From: Lottia gigantea
Taxonomy: Eukaryota; Mollusca; Gastropoda; Lottiidae
Assembly: GCF_000327385.1 (NCBI RefSeq)
Contig: NW_008707828.1
Span: 278,198 to 342,197 of the forward strand
DNA length: 64,000 nt
Direction: 5' to 3'
A model generated the notes under the pieces. That model saw nothing but the letters and a program-made list of their open reading frames with translations, searched no databases and was not told the DNA's origin. The position numbers were made by a program, and so were the translations under genes. Of this stretch, positions 44,726 through 55,292 are shown in pieces (position 1 is the stretch's first letter; every line of letters begins with the position of its first letter).

Positions 44726-45039
44726 TTAAGCTAACCAATGTATCCAACCATCTAGTGTATTATGACATTCGTGTATTGGACATTTTCGAAACAAACGTCA
44801 AGAGTTTTCAATTTGTTTTGAAATCGCCCTGGTCGTTTAACAAGCGTCGTAATATGTCCATAAACGCAGTAAAATGCGCAGTTCGCGCTTTGCAAAAACT
44901 CATGACGTCCTCAGTTTTGCTATTGAAACGACACCAGAAATGTGCTTCCTCGACTGTGGAAAAAAGATCGAAGGCCAAATGAAAGCCAGGTAAACCCAAT
45001 GGAAACGCAGAAGCCAACTTCTCGTTCGGCATTAGTGGC

Positions 45040-45232
45040 CGTGTACTGGTATTTCCGGTATGCGTGCGCAACTTTTAAAATGGCAGCCTCCATATCAAGC
45101 GGATGGATATATGAAGAGACTCTCTCCCTGTTGCAACAGAGGAGATATCCGAGCTTCATGGGATAGAACAAGAATGTGTACCTAAAAAGCGAGGAGTTGG
45201 CTATCTTGGGCCGCGAAAAAAGTAAACATCAG
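45040..45232 (+). promoter_or_regulatory. Candidate housekeeping-type promoter and first exon
   Basis: Sits in a CpG-rich island (about 44,800-45,240) in otherwise CpG-poor DNA. In order there are TTTCCGG (ETS-like, 45052-45058), TGCGTGCGCA (NRF1-like, 45061-45070) and AAAATGGCAGCC (YY1-like, 45077-45088), whose ATG opens a 28-codon frame (MAASISSGWIYEETLSLLQQ..., stop 45164-45166). A CAG|GTGAGA donor follows at 45232. No downstream exon was recognised. It could be a 5' UTR exon, a broken gene or a chance island. Confidence 0.4.
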
Positions 45233-45879
45233 GTGAGATTTTTAAACTCAAATTTAGCAGACGTACAGTCAGATGACCTAATTTTGTGCGTAACTCACGT
45301 GCGACTTCGCTTGACCTCCCAATTTGCATGTTTTGATAAACATGGATTATTTCTTCAACGTGAACATTTTTCTATCGTTTCAAAGCCGTGTCAAATTTAT
45401 TATTTTAAGTGTCGTCTGCTGGAATGTATTCCTGTGACCAAAATCAAATGACAAACTTTTGTCGGAGCAAATTAAAAGGTTTTTTGAATTTTTTCGATAT
45501 TTTTCTTAGCTTGTCTTTGCGTTGATAAAAATACAGTCAAGTAACTTAATTTCGTGGAAACCTATTATTCGTGGATTTCCGGAAAGGATTAATAATTTAC
45601 ATGAGCGACCTTGCGCGACGTCCGCATTAGTTTGTTTTAATAAACATGGGGTTTCTCTACAATATCAGCTAGTAGAATGAATTCAGTAGTTGTAAGCAAG
45701 GTAAAATGTATTAATGTATACTTTGACAAATACGAAATGGCGGATTTCAGTTATTACCAAACGTCACCATTTTTATCGGCCGAATTTCCTTATAATCCCT
45801 AGCCGTAATCGGAATTCCAAGTGTCGTCTGCTAGAATGTAGTCCAACGAATGAAGTCACGTGATCAACTAGCGGATTCC

Positions 45880-46090
45880 GTGTCAACAGAAAATTTCTAT
45901 GGAACACAAAGTGGACCGTATTCTTATGTTGTTTCAGTGACTTTTAGCAATAAATCACGCTACGTATCTTATTTTGTCAGTCACTATTTTTTTTTTTTAA
46001 ATCGTGGTTCTTTGAAGGAATTGTCACTAGTTATAATGAATTGATATTAAAGATAAATACTAAGAGAAGTTAATTATATCACCCGGTATC
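45880..46090 (+). repeat. Direct duplication, first copy (partner 46,503)
   Basis: TATTCTTATGTTGTTTCAGT and GTTATAATGAATTGATATTA blocks recur 620 bp later. Confidence 0.7.
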
Positions 46091-46502
46091 CATAAATATG
46101 GGTCAAAGTGAAGGATTCATTAAGAAAATCGAAATAAACCAATTTCTATTATTTTGTAGAATATCTGAGGAAACATCTAAGACATAAATTTTTTTTTTCG
46201 TTTTTTTAACTTTGACGAAATTCGGTGTTGAATCCTTATATCCACGAAAATAGGTTACACCACTGTATAATCTTTTGTAAGTTTACATTGAAAAGAAACA
46301 CATTTCCCTCCTAGAAATTTCAACCCCCAAAAGTCATAGATTTTGGCTGAAAATGGGCATCTGCAAAAGCAAATTTTGAAGACATAATGTATGTTTATAT
46401 TTTTACTAACGCAATGACATTATAAGACTAACAATACCATTTTGAGGCTGTTTTTCCAATTCTCATAAATTTAATAGAACAATTTTAAAGAACTTTTTAC
46501 TT

Positions 46503-46692
46503 CATGTCAGCAGAAAAAATCAATGGAACACAGTGTGGGCCATATTCTTATGTTGTTTCAATGAATTCAAAAATTACTGTTACGTTTTACTTATCTTATT
46601 TTGACAATCACTATTTTATTGCCATTAGTTATAATGAATTGTTATTTAAAATGAATACTATATAAGATAATTTGGCTTATACAACTGGGTAT
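46503..46692 (+). repeat. Direct duplication, second copy
   Basis: TATTCTTATGTTGTTTCAAT and GTTATAATGAATTGTTATTT, diverged from the first copy. Confidence 0.7.
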
Positions 46693-46754
46693 GTTTTTTT
46701 CGACTAATAAACGTTTTACTCGAACATAAGCAACGCATTTTGAAGCCGTTGTCG

Positions 46755-47058
46755 GGTTGGTTAGTCTCAGAAACGAGAATTGTTTTTAGCCAATCAGTAA
46801 TAGTGTTCAAAGTTCACCGTCAAAATTTGAGACTTCAAATCCAGAATTATCCGTGTTTGAAAGTTAAAAAGACGAGTCGAGTCGTCTATTTTGAGACACT
46901 GCCATATAAAGAAATAGGGAAAAAATTCCTAGTTTGAGGTATTTTTGAAGGAATTGTGCGATTTTCTTATCGTAAGTAATCGTAATCGTAAGTATTTCTT
47001 AAGATTATATTTTCAAGACTGAAATCTATACCCACCAAAATATGGCGCATCAGTCCCT
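46755..47058 (+). repeat. Family B MITE, left end eroded
   Basis: Right end TGGCGCATCAGTCCCT followed by TTAA. Carries a small local TCGTAAG repeat. Confidence 0.75.
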
Positions 47059-47062
47059 TTAA

Positions 47063-47519
47063 ATTTTGTAAGGTCACTTCTTAAGGCCTTCTTAAATCGC
47101 AGCTTTCAAATTGAAGCAAAAAGAAAAAAATGTCAATTTCCTTCTCTTTGAATTTTTGAATAAAGGTTTAATTATTGTTTCGTCTACGGTTTTTTTTATT
47201 AGTCCAAAAAACCACACCTTACACCTTAGTCATTCATAGATTTAAATATAGATATGACGATATGAAACTAAACATTCGGACTACCTTTTGTTTTCCTTTA
47301 GCGACGTATAAGCGCTATCGACCCATTATTTTACTTGATCTTCTCCATTAACTGCAAATAACGGATGTTCAAGATTTCTTGATGTTTTCCAAGCGATTTA
47401 AAGTCTACTTATGGTTCTACGTCCGTTCGATGTCGTATTCAAATTAGCCGCTGGCGTCAAACTTCGTGGTATTGTTCTTTCTGAACAACAACCCATCTCT
47501 ATTTACAGTTGATTCTACT
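47063..47519. other. Intergenic DNA, nothing recognised
   Basis: Slightly CpG-richer than average, with no frame. Confidence 0.5.
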
Positions 47520-48145
47520 ATGATACCTGTATAGGAATTTATATTGTTAGTAATATCACCTGATTAAAAACAATACTGAAATATCGCCATATCGTGATAT
47601 ATAGTAGTTATCACAATAAATACCGATATAGGAATTTTTATCGTTCATAATATCACCTGATTAAAAAATACCGAAATATCACCATATCGTGATATATAGT
47701 AGTTATCACAATAAATACCGATATAGGAATTTATATTGTTCATAATATCACGTGATAAAAAAATACCGAAATATCGCCATATCGTGATATATGGTAGTTA
47801 TCACGATAAATACTGGTATAGGAATTTATATTGTTAGTAATATCGCCTGATTAAAAAATACCGAAATATCACCATATAGTGATGAAATATGGTAGTTATC
47901 ACGATATATCGCTAAATTTTTGTCCAGATAAGATATCAACACTTAATATTTGAAACAGATTGGTTTTTTTCATGATATTCAAGACTTGGGTGTTTTTAAG
48001 AGATATTTATTGTTTTTTCTTACATTTAGATTTTCTAGACCATCATTTAGTTACAAAAACCAGTAAAAAACATACTTAAAACATATCGCGATATATGCCC
48101 ATATCGTGATATATTAATGTTTACTATCGTTATATCCACATGGAA
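47520..48145. mobile_element. hAT-like non-autonomous element with a ~95-bp array
   Basis: A unit with ACCGATATAGGAATTT and CATATCGTGATATATAG recurs every ~94-98 bp four times (47,520-47,915). ATATCGCGATATATGCCC follows near 48,085. The dense TATCG/CGATA words resemble the 12,752 element, but I could not fix its ends or target duplication. Confidence 0.55.
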
Positions 48146-48217
48146 GAATATTGCCCAGACCGACTTAAACTAAGATTCCATATACGCGTCATGTGGACTT
48201 AAATGGCCCTTGCAGAT

Positions 48218-48480
48218 CCGTCATTCGTCAAATATGATTCCATATGTGCGTTAAACGTATGCGTTATCTTTCTTTTGACGCAAGGACTTCTAGACAGATG
48301 GATGCTTTGGTGCATAAAAATACAGGGAATCCTCACAAAATACGTCACTTTTGGGAGATCTCCGCGCGGAAAGGCGTCCGGATGCGTCAAAAATCGCTAC
48401 ACCCGGAGACGGAGACCATTTGACGGATATCGGAATCATACCCTCTTAAACCAATCATTTCGATTTTTAACGCATGACGG
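48218..48480. repeat. Candidate MITE, 15-bp inverted ends
   Basis: Ends CCGTCATTCGTCAAA and, inverted, CCGTCATGCGTTAAA (13 of 15 match). The interior is CpG-rich compared with its surroundings. Confidence 0.45.
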
Positions 48481-48908
48481 ATGACATAACAAGGATACGT
48501 TATTCAAGGTGTTCACAAGGCGAGCGAACTATTAACTTATATCAAGAGATGACTTGAGCACGAAATGGAGCTTTTTAGAATAGGTAGACATATTTATCTA
48601 CTCTCTACTTAAAATCTACACGAATTTTTGTCGTGTTGGTTTATCAAAAAGAGAGAGAACTAATTGTTCTTTTAAATAGGATAAAGAATTTTCAAAAGTT
48701 TACGTAAACCTTTTAAGTAGTTTTTACAAAAAAGGTGATTTTTGCAGTCAAGGTATAATATGAAGTTTGTAATAGCTTGGCATTGATATAAGTACGAAAT
48801 TCGTAATAGCTTGACAGTATAAAGATGACTATACTCTGCAACAGATTCAACTTTGCGGAAATTAACGAGGATTGTCGAAGGATATAGTATCGTTATAAAA
48901 CGAAGCTA

Positions 48909-48943
48909 AGATAATAAGAATAATAATAATAGTAATAATAATG
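48909..48943. repeat. AAT microsatellite
   Basis: Imperfect (AAT)n. Confidence 0.85.
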
Positions 48944-49182
48944 AGATATTTTGACGTCCGTTTCAAGTTGTTTATTATTTTGGATGAAGTTGCCATCCTT
49001 TCAACTATTGTGAAGTGTTTCTTAGACATTTCTATATTTATACATTAAAGACAAGTAGTTAGGACTAACTATAGGACTAACCGGAAGGTTTGACTATATA
49101 GGCTACGGAAGAATAAATATAAGGAAGCCTTTTACCATTTGAAGGTCGTTTACATTGTCCTTTGTTTTCTACAGAATATTAA

Positions 49183-49258
49183 AGGGGCGTAGTGTATAAT
49201 TTTCACAATTGTGAGCGGAAAAAAGTTTTGATCTACAAAAAAAGCGGAATGTCACTTG
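49183..49258 (+). repeat. Family G mini-derivative
   Basis: Only 76 bp, but it has both ends: TTAA then AGGGGCGTAGTG, and GCGGAATGTCACT at the other end. Confidence 0.6.
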
Positions 49259-49457
49259 AAAGGAGTAGTATGTGCTGACTTCAAAATATCAAGAAATCTA
49301 TATGAATTATTGGTAAAATGGTCATAAGATTCTGGTTTTGAGACGACACTTGCATAGGTCTTCAAAACGGCAATCTTCGGTAGTTTCCGTAAAGCTGAAT
49401 CTGAAAATGATGCAGAGCTCTAGCGTAACTTTCGCTGAGGCTGTTTGTATTAGCATC

Positions 49458-49652
49458 AAACTAGCTTCATTCCAATTTTCAATCAGATGTCTATGGTTCC
49501 TGCAATTCCACTAAAACTAAGATTAGTGTTCGATGACGTTACTACTGGTCTCTTATAATGTGATAAAGCATATTTTGTAATTATTGACTTCTTCTAACAC
49601 ATAGTTTTAGTGGAATCGCAGGAACCAAAGACGTATTATTGAAAATTGAGAA
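49458..49652. repeat. Family P inner part
   Basis: The inner arms around GGTTCCTGCAATTCCACT and its inverse. Outer ends are lost. Confidence 0.65.
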
Positions 49653-49734
49653 CCCAATCAAATTAGACTCTCAAACGATAATATGAATTGAAATGGCTTT
49701 CATTAAATACTTTAAATATCTCTCGACAATTTGA

Positions 49735-49868
49735 AAAAAAAAAATATAAATTTATGCCGCTGATCGGACAAATTTTCCTCATCGCCCACTGCACAGCGGT
49801 ACCTTTGTTCATTTGCTAAAATTAGAGCAGAAAAGAAGGAAGTAAAACTCTTATTTATTTCATTTTCC
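49735..49868 (+). repeat. Family S tail, degenerate
   Basis: CCGCTGATCGGACAAATTTT through to a CTTATTTATTTCATTTT tail. Confidence 0.6.
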
Positions 49869-50213
49869 CCTCATCATAAACGCCACATCAAAACTGATCA
49901 ATATATTCACCCATTGTGTTGCATCGGAGAGAGAGCTTATCGTGTTTGAATAACTTTTTGAAATAAAGCCACTGAGTTGGTTTTTGTGGAAGAGGATTAG
50001 GGCTTATGTAAGCTGCTCGTCTCGAGACTTGACGTATCGTACGTATATTGAAACAAAGGATTTTATGATCAATAGCTCGAGGTGTTCGATTTTAGATTTT
50101 CGTTCGGAAGAATTAGGATTTTGCAAGAGGATTGTATTCTGTAAGACATATTGGTAATGTATTGACTGGGGGCGAACTTAGAACTCGAAAACTACTTGGT
50201 CTGGGTCGTTACA
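49869..50213 (+). promoter_or_regulatory. 5' flank and leader of the fibrinogen-domain gene
   Basis: 344 nt upstream of the ATG. I see no TATA box or other clear motif, and the start of transcription cannot be placed. Confidence 0.35.
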
Positions 50214-50516
50214 ATGGCTGGACTCTTAATATTTGTGGTTTTATTGGATTTACAAGCAACCGGTTCTGGAAGCTCAATTTTGCAACACACGTTTATAACG
50301 CCCTCGGTGTGTACGGGGACAGTTCCGTCAACAAGTGACGCTTACATGGTAGTTACATCGCGATTTATGATGGGATGTTACCGCGCTTGTTGTTTAGATA
50401 CAGCCTGCTACGGTGCAATGTTTGTACAACCTGATTTCTGTTATTTGTACAGCGAAACAGACCCTGGGTGCTCTGTTATTCCTGTATATCCGGCTCAAAA
50501 ATTCAGATATAAGTCG
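50214..50516 (+). CDS. Exon 1: signal peptide and PAN/apple-like module
   Basis: 101 codons, phase 0 at donor GTAAGT. The Cys spacing C-x3-CC-x4-C with a later FCYLY is typical of PAN-like folds. Frames upstream of this ATG (to about 50,132) stay open but lack a signal peptide at their start. Confidence 0.85.
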
Positions 50517-53279
50517 GTAAGTATAATTTGTTTCAAGCGTTTATAAAAAAAAATGAATATCTATTTCAGCGCACTATAACGCAAACCTTTCATACGTTCG
50601 GCTGAAAACTTAATCACAAGGTTAGAGATTGTATAGAGATTTTTATACGCCCACATGAAATTAACGGATTTTGATGAAACTTGGTGTGAGTGTTATCACC
50701 CGAGGATGAACCCTATTTAAAAGCAGAAGAATCGAAAAATATTGAGTATGAGTTATTGCCTTTCTTGAAAACGCATTCAATTTTAGATTGTAAACACTCT
50801 AGAAGGCACAATAATTCTTGACGGATTTGACGAAACTTGGTTTGAGTGTTTGTAATCATCCAAGGATAAGCCCTATCGAAAATCGGAAAAATTGAAAAAT
50901 ATTTAGTTTGAGTTATTGCCCTCGGTAATATTATTCAATATCGCCTCAAAAAGTTCAAAAGAAGTCCAAGATCGCAGTTATCAATAACAACGACACCACT
51001 TGCCATATTCTTGTTGATTTCAGGGAATAATGAGACATTCCTCTACTCCGGTGTATATCGAAACCTCAACGATGACAATGATTGTGTCGTCACCCAATGC
51101 CATACCTACATGCATAAATGGCGGAACCTACAACGCTAGCAACAGTAAGTGTGACTGTGTTGATGGATATGTTGGAGCTTCCTGTGAGCGCTTAATGATA
51201 GGTGAGTGGTTCTAGAAGATTCGATCTTCGAAATGTTTCGCTACATTTTCACTTGACTAAACCATTTCGTCTTAAAGGAATTGTAAAGAGGTTTTCTTCA
51301 AAATTACGTGTATTTGGGGTAACAGATAGCATCAATTTACACCATTCCCATTTTCAATCAGATATCTGTGGTTCCTGCAATTCTACTAAAACTAAAAAGT
51401 GTTTGATGAAGTCACTATTCGCGTAGGGCTTTATGTGATACAAGTCGGGATTCGTGACGTTAAACACTTATTTATTGTGGGATTACGGGAACCACAGACG
51501 TCTGATCGAAAATTGGAATGGTGCAAATTTATGCTATTAGTGTCCCCTATAAAAATTAAAAAATCTAGAAAACCTCATTATAGTCCTTTTAAGACGGACT
51601 GTGGTTGACTGTGCGACTGGGGAGCATCTGGATTTTTTTGCATGTAACTGGAAGTATCAGATCTATCTCATCCTGATCGTAGTTGTCTCCAGTTTCTGTT
51701 GGATGCTCGTGTTCATAATCTTCGACATCCTGGTGATCGCAGTAGCTGGTAGTCGAAATTTGTTTTTGATAGAAGAGTTTCGTTTGAATCGACCGTGACG
51801 GATTCGACGAAGTGCTAAGAATAACTCGTCGAGCTGGGCTCGCCGTAAATCGCTGCGACGATGATGGCATCTTGAGGTCGTTAGATATAACCGGATCGGT
51901 TTTTTTACATAAGCCTGTCGCAGACGAGATGAACTAGCTGCCTCGAGAGGCTGTCAGCTGAGCAACATTCTCAATACTTTTTCACCGCGGACGAGAGCCC
52001 TCGCCTGAGCTATTTTCTCACTAGAAAATCTTCGACGAATTCCGTACGCCAAGGAAAACAACCGAAGAACGTTAGGACTGCATCTATCATTTTCCCGTTA
52101 TGGAATTCCGCAGAAAAAACAGCGTTTAGGCACGAATAGTCTTGCCATGTTCAGCAAGTTGATCTTCTAAAATCGCATTATTCCAGTTACCATAATGATA
52201 CCACCGCGTTACTATTGGTTAGCTACTTTCAGCTGGCAGCTAGACGCCCGCACACGGTGAATTTCTAGCCTCTTGAGGCAGAAAATATCAAACACGATAG
52301 ACAATTTCTTCGCAGTCTCTTTAGGCAGAAATCTCACTAAAAATTAAGCGCACACGGGGGAAACAGCCCAGCTCTCGACCTCTTGAGGCAGGCAGCTCAA
52401 CTAGTTCCTCTCGTCTGTGGCAGGCTTAAGGGGGGCGGCTATCTTCCATTAACAGGCATCAAATTCGTCTCAGAATGCAGGATAATGTTACAAAAAAGAT
52501 TCCCGGTTGAGGCATCCCGTCCCCTTCATCTAGTTGAACCACTGGTGTACAAATGTAAACCATTATCCATATAGCAATGATTCTCACATTATTTTGTAGA
52601 TTGTACAGAAGGTTACCAGCTAGGACACTATATAGGAGCAGGATATGGCGTGTACCAAATCAAACCTCCCAATGCACCGACAGCGTTCACTGTTCAGTGT
52701 AACATGAACGACGGGGGAGGCACCATGTTCATGAAGAATGCTCAATGGGACCCAGATATAACGACGGATAAGCTATGGGCAGACTACAAAGCTGGATTTG
52801 GCATCGTGATGGACAATCATTGGTTAGGTCTGGAGTACATGCATTATGTATCAGCCAATCGTCCACAATCAGCTTTTATGGAGGTCTTCAGTGACATTGA
52901 TTATAAGGGCCGATGGCGTAAATATGACGACTTCAGGATAGATGATGAAGCTTCTGGTTACAGGTTGACGTATTCTGGATCCGATCCTTGGACACAAACA
53001 GATGCAGATGCTGATCCTAATTGGATAAAAGCCATTCTACCGATCCCACTCGGAGATTCAATGGTCGGATTGAACGGAACCAAATTTAGTACCAAAGATA
53101 CTGACAACGACGGGAATAGTACTGTGAATTGTGCTGCTGATTTTAAAGGTGGTTGGTGGTACAATCAATATTGTGCCGAATGTAATCCGAATGGTGACGA
53201 ACGGAACCTGATTTTTTGGCGTAATGATTATGGAGCACATCATATTCCATTTATTGAAATGATGTTTCGTGCAATGTGA
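50214..53279 (+). CDS. Secreted PAN–EGF–fibrinogen-domain protein
   Basis: Three exons (50214-50516, 51024-51201, 52600-53279) join in frame to 386 residues plus TGA. Residues 1-20 form a signal peptide (MAGLLIFVVLLDLQATGSGS). Residues about 30-100 are a Cys-rich PAN/apple-like module (GCYRACCLDTACYG, FCYLY). Residues about 130-160 are an EGF-like module with only four Cys (CINGGTY...CDCVDGYVGASCE). Residues 161-386 are a fibrinogen C-terminal domain. In it one sees GVYQIKPP, WADYKAGFG, a DTDNDGNS calcium-site-like stretch, NCAADFKGGWWYNQYC and a final MMFRAM. Fibrinogen-related proteins are extracellular lectins used in invertebrate immunity and adhesion. Ligand and role here are unknown. 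The start was chosen because the signal peptide begins at this ATG. It stands alone on its strand. Confidence 0.88.
50639..50962 (+). repeat. Family D copy, 3' end missing
   Basis: In intron 1 of the fibrinogen-domain gene. Has TTTTTATACGCCCACATG and two GATGAACCCTAT-type inner units. Confidence 0.68.
51024..51201 (+). CDS. Exon 2: Ser/Thr-rich linker and EGF-like module
   Basis: 59 codons plus one base, with acceptor GATTTCAG and donor GTGAGT. A Ser/Thr/Met-rich spacer (possibly O-glycosylated, inferred) precedes the four-Cys EGF-like module. The intron before it carries a family D fragment and the one after it a family P element. Confidence 0.87.
51276..51588. repeat. Family P MITE in intron 2 of the fibrinogen-domain gene
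   Basis: TTAA at 51272-51275 and 51589-51592. Both arms are present and diverged. Confidence 0.78.
51593..51905. other. Unclassified GC-richer segment, open on both strands
   Basis: Lies between a family P element and the 51,911 MITE. The plus frame gives 65 hydrophobic residues and the minus frame 93 polar residues. Neither resembles a family I know, and no splice sites tie it to the flanking exons. It may be part of an unknown mobile element. Confidence 0.35.
51911..52427. repeat. MITE with CpG-rich inverted ends in fibrinogen-gene intron 2
   Basis: Ends AAGCCTGTCGCAGACGAG and, inverted, AAGCCTGCCACAGACGAG, with further inverted similarity for about 25 bp. Inside are several short palindromes of the type GCCTCTTGAGGC. 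Confidence 0.68.
52600..53279 (+). CDS. Exon 3: fibrinogen C-terminal domain
   Basis: One uninterrupted exon holds the whole domain from DCTEGYQLGHY to the stop. The usual GGGW is GGGT here, so one conserved Trp is replaced. Later motifs (GGWWYNQYC, CNPNG, RN) are kept. Confidence 0.92.
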
Positions 53280-53327
53280 CTGAAGACAATCGTTGAATTT
53301 GTTTTGAGTTTTACCACCCAAACCGCT

Positions 53328-53333
53328 AATAAA
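53328..53333 (+). terminator. AATAAA polyadenylation signal, fibrinogen-domain gene
   Basis: Canonical AATAAA 48 nt after the stop codon and followed by an A run. Would give a very short 3' UTR. Confidence 0.5.
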
Positions 53334-53654
53334 AAAAATGCGCTAAAAATAATAATTATTTACTTTAACGATCGCAGATTTCATAATACGAAACGAAACT
53401 TTTTCGATTGGCCAGGATTTTTAGTGACGTCAGTATTATGGTATCCCAGATTTTCTTTAAACAATTTTTTTTTGTTTCGGGTCGTTAGTACTTGGTTTAT
53501 TTATTATTAGCGGTTGGGGTGGTACGACAGTTGGGATTTACAACCCACCCGTTTCAAAACAGTACAAATGGGCCTAGAATAACTTTGAGTTAATTAAGAT
53601 ATAAGCAAGGGCACATATTTTCTTTTTGAAATTTATTTTTACAGAGGGCAATAT
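53334..53654. other. 3' flank of the fibrinogen-domain gene
   Basis: Includes TGACGTCA at 53425-53432 and ACTTGGTTTATTTATTATTA, shared inverted with about 14,435. Probably a dispersed repeat. Confidence 0.45.
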
Positions 53655-54062
53655 TAGGCCCAAATATTTGTCATATTCGGGTAAAAAAAAACAAATGTAG
53701 AGTGTATTTTAGTGGATAAATATCTTATTAGTACTTTAAAGGAACGGGTTTGCCATTTTGGGGGGGAGGGGGGGGGGGGGGTGATTTTAGTCTTGAACAT
53801 CTGCAAAGTCTTGAGAAGTACTAAAAATGTACGAAAATCGTCGTTATTTTATTTCAGCTAATGATTCATAAAAACCTCACTGTCCACTACGTCACGAGAC
53901 CCCATAATAAAATGTGTTTAACCCGAAACTGACTGCTTATTAGGCCCAAATATTTGTCATATTCGGGTAAAAAAAACAAATGTAGAGTGTATTTTAGTGG
54001 ATAAATATCTTATTAGTACTTTAAAGGGACGGGTTTGCCATTTTGGGGGGGGGGGGTGATTT
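53655..54062. repeat. Local ~120-bp direct duplication
   Basis: GCCCAAATATTTGTCATATT through the G run appears at 53,655-53,780 and 53,942-54,062, nearly identical, so recent. Both copies end in long G tracts. Confidence 0.85.
53740..53845 (-). repeat. Family B fragment with G tract
   Basis: Starts at TTAA with AGGAACGGGTTTGCC. The TTTTGGGGG segment is expanded into a long G run. Confidence 0.65.
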
Positions 54063-54065
54063 TAA
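54024..54065 (-). repeat. Family B terminal fragment (duplicate)
   Basis: Second copy of the same terminus, created by the local duplication of about 120 bp (53,655-53,780 and 53,942-54,062). Confidence 0.6.
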
Positions 54066-54220
54066 AAAAAACATTTTCCGTCCTCAACCAATCAACATAC
54101 ATACATACATAAAATAAAATTATATGTGCACCTTGTGGTCACCTTGAGACAAATGTCATGTGACAAAGCGGCATACCCCATGTTTTTTTTTTCAACAGAC
54201 AAAAATTCGTCGTCTCCGCC

Positions 54221-54598
54221 AAACTTAAAGATGGGTTTCCTTATTTTTTAGTGTCAAATTAAGAAAACTATTTGATTAATTGGTGTTTTTAATGAATTAT
54301 CGTACATTCTTATTCATATCATTATGTTCTTATTGCATATAATTAAGAGTTTTAACCAATCATACATATCAATGTAAGTACAGTCTGGATAAACAAAAAA
54401 AATACTTTTTGACCTTTCTTGCTCGATCACTAATTGGAATTCAGCTAGTAATTCTCTTCTAATTTAGCTAATTATGAATTAATTATGGACATGTGAGACA
54501 AACTGATATTTTTCCAAGTCATTAGAACACCTCTACTTTCTATTCGTATAAGAATTCGAATTTTCATTTTCATAAATGAGAATAAGGGAACCCATCTT
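54221..54598 (-). repeat. Family E MITE, near complete
   Basis: AGATGGGTTTCCTTA at the left and AAGGGAACCCATCT followed by TTAA at the right. Confidence 0.78.
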
Positions 54599-54977
54599 TA
54601 ATGCTAGGGCAGACTAGAGTATTTTTTTTTTATCGCCCCCACTAATACATTAGACTCATTTGAAAAATACGAAATTCTATTCAGAGAAAAAGTGTAATAC
54701 ATAATTATTCATACAAAAATAATACAGTTAAAATCTGTTAAATAAAAAATGAACCAAAAAAGATTCTCGTGGAAAAAGAAAATATTTATCAAAGCACACC
54801 ATGCAAGAAACATTAATGGTAAAGAGGGATCCGAAATTTGTACGATACGATGATCACATTCTGCTGTTGCTTGCTAAGTCTCAAATTTTTAAATATAAGG
54901 GCATATTTAAAATTTGTCATAAACCGAGCTTACAACCGAATGCAAAATAATATAAAATAAATAAAATAATAGCTGAG
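54599..54977. other. Intergenic DNA, nothing recognised
   Basis: AT-rich, no supported feature. Confidence 0.55.
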
Positions 54978-55288
54978 TTAGGTTTTGAATATTAAACAGT
55001 CTCCAGAAGTACTAGAAATATGCGAAAATCCCATTATTCCTTTATAATATCTCAAACTAGGAATCTCGCTTAGTATTTTAATATGTATTTCTATATATGG
55101 CGGAGTCTTAAGAAAAGACGAGTCGTCATTTTAACTTTCAAACACAGATAATTCTAGACACACATGCATCTGAAGGCTCAAATTTCGACGGTGGGATGTG
55201 AAATCTATTACTGATTGGCTTAGCTAAAAAATAATTCCCGTTTCTTAGACTGAGATATGATTGCCGAAAGGATGGCGAAACCTTTCCT
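54978..55288 (-). repeat. Family B MITE
   Basis: Near full length. Contains AGACGAGTCGTC. Right end TTTCCTT then TTAA, left end eroded. Confidence 0.72.
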
Positions 55289-55292
55289 TTTA

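Larger units (their letters stand above)
45240..46754. other. Intergenic DNA with imperfect duplications
   Basis: Besides the pair at 45,880/46,503, the word GTGTCGTCTGCTGGAATGTA recurs with changes (45,409 and 45,820), as does GATAAACATGG-type text (45,336 and 45,639). No gene. Confidence 0.5.
48481..49457. other. Intergenic DNA, nothing more recognised
   Basis: Only an AAT microsatellite and a 76-bp family G derivative, listed separately. Confidence 0.5.

Noticed and set aside
44808-45171. Minus-strand frames of 83 and 87 codons in the CpG-rich island
   Set aside because: No recognisable family. CpG-rich DNA has fewer stops by chance.
51589-51870. 93-codon polar minus-strand frame as a mobile-element protein piece
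   Set aside because: No motif supports a family, so it is only noted as unclassified.
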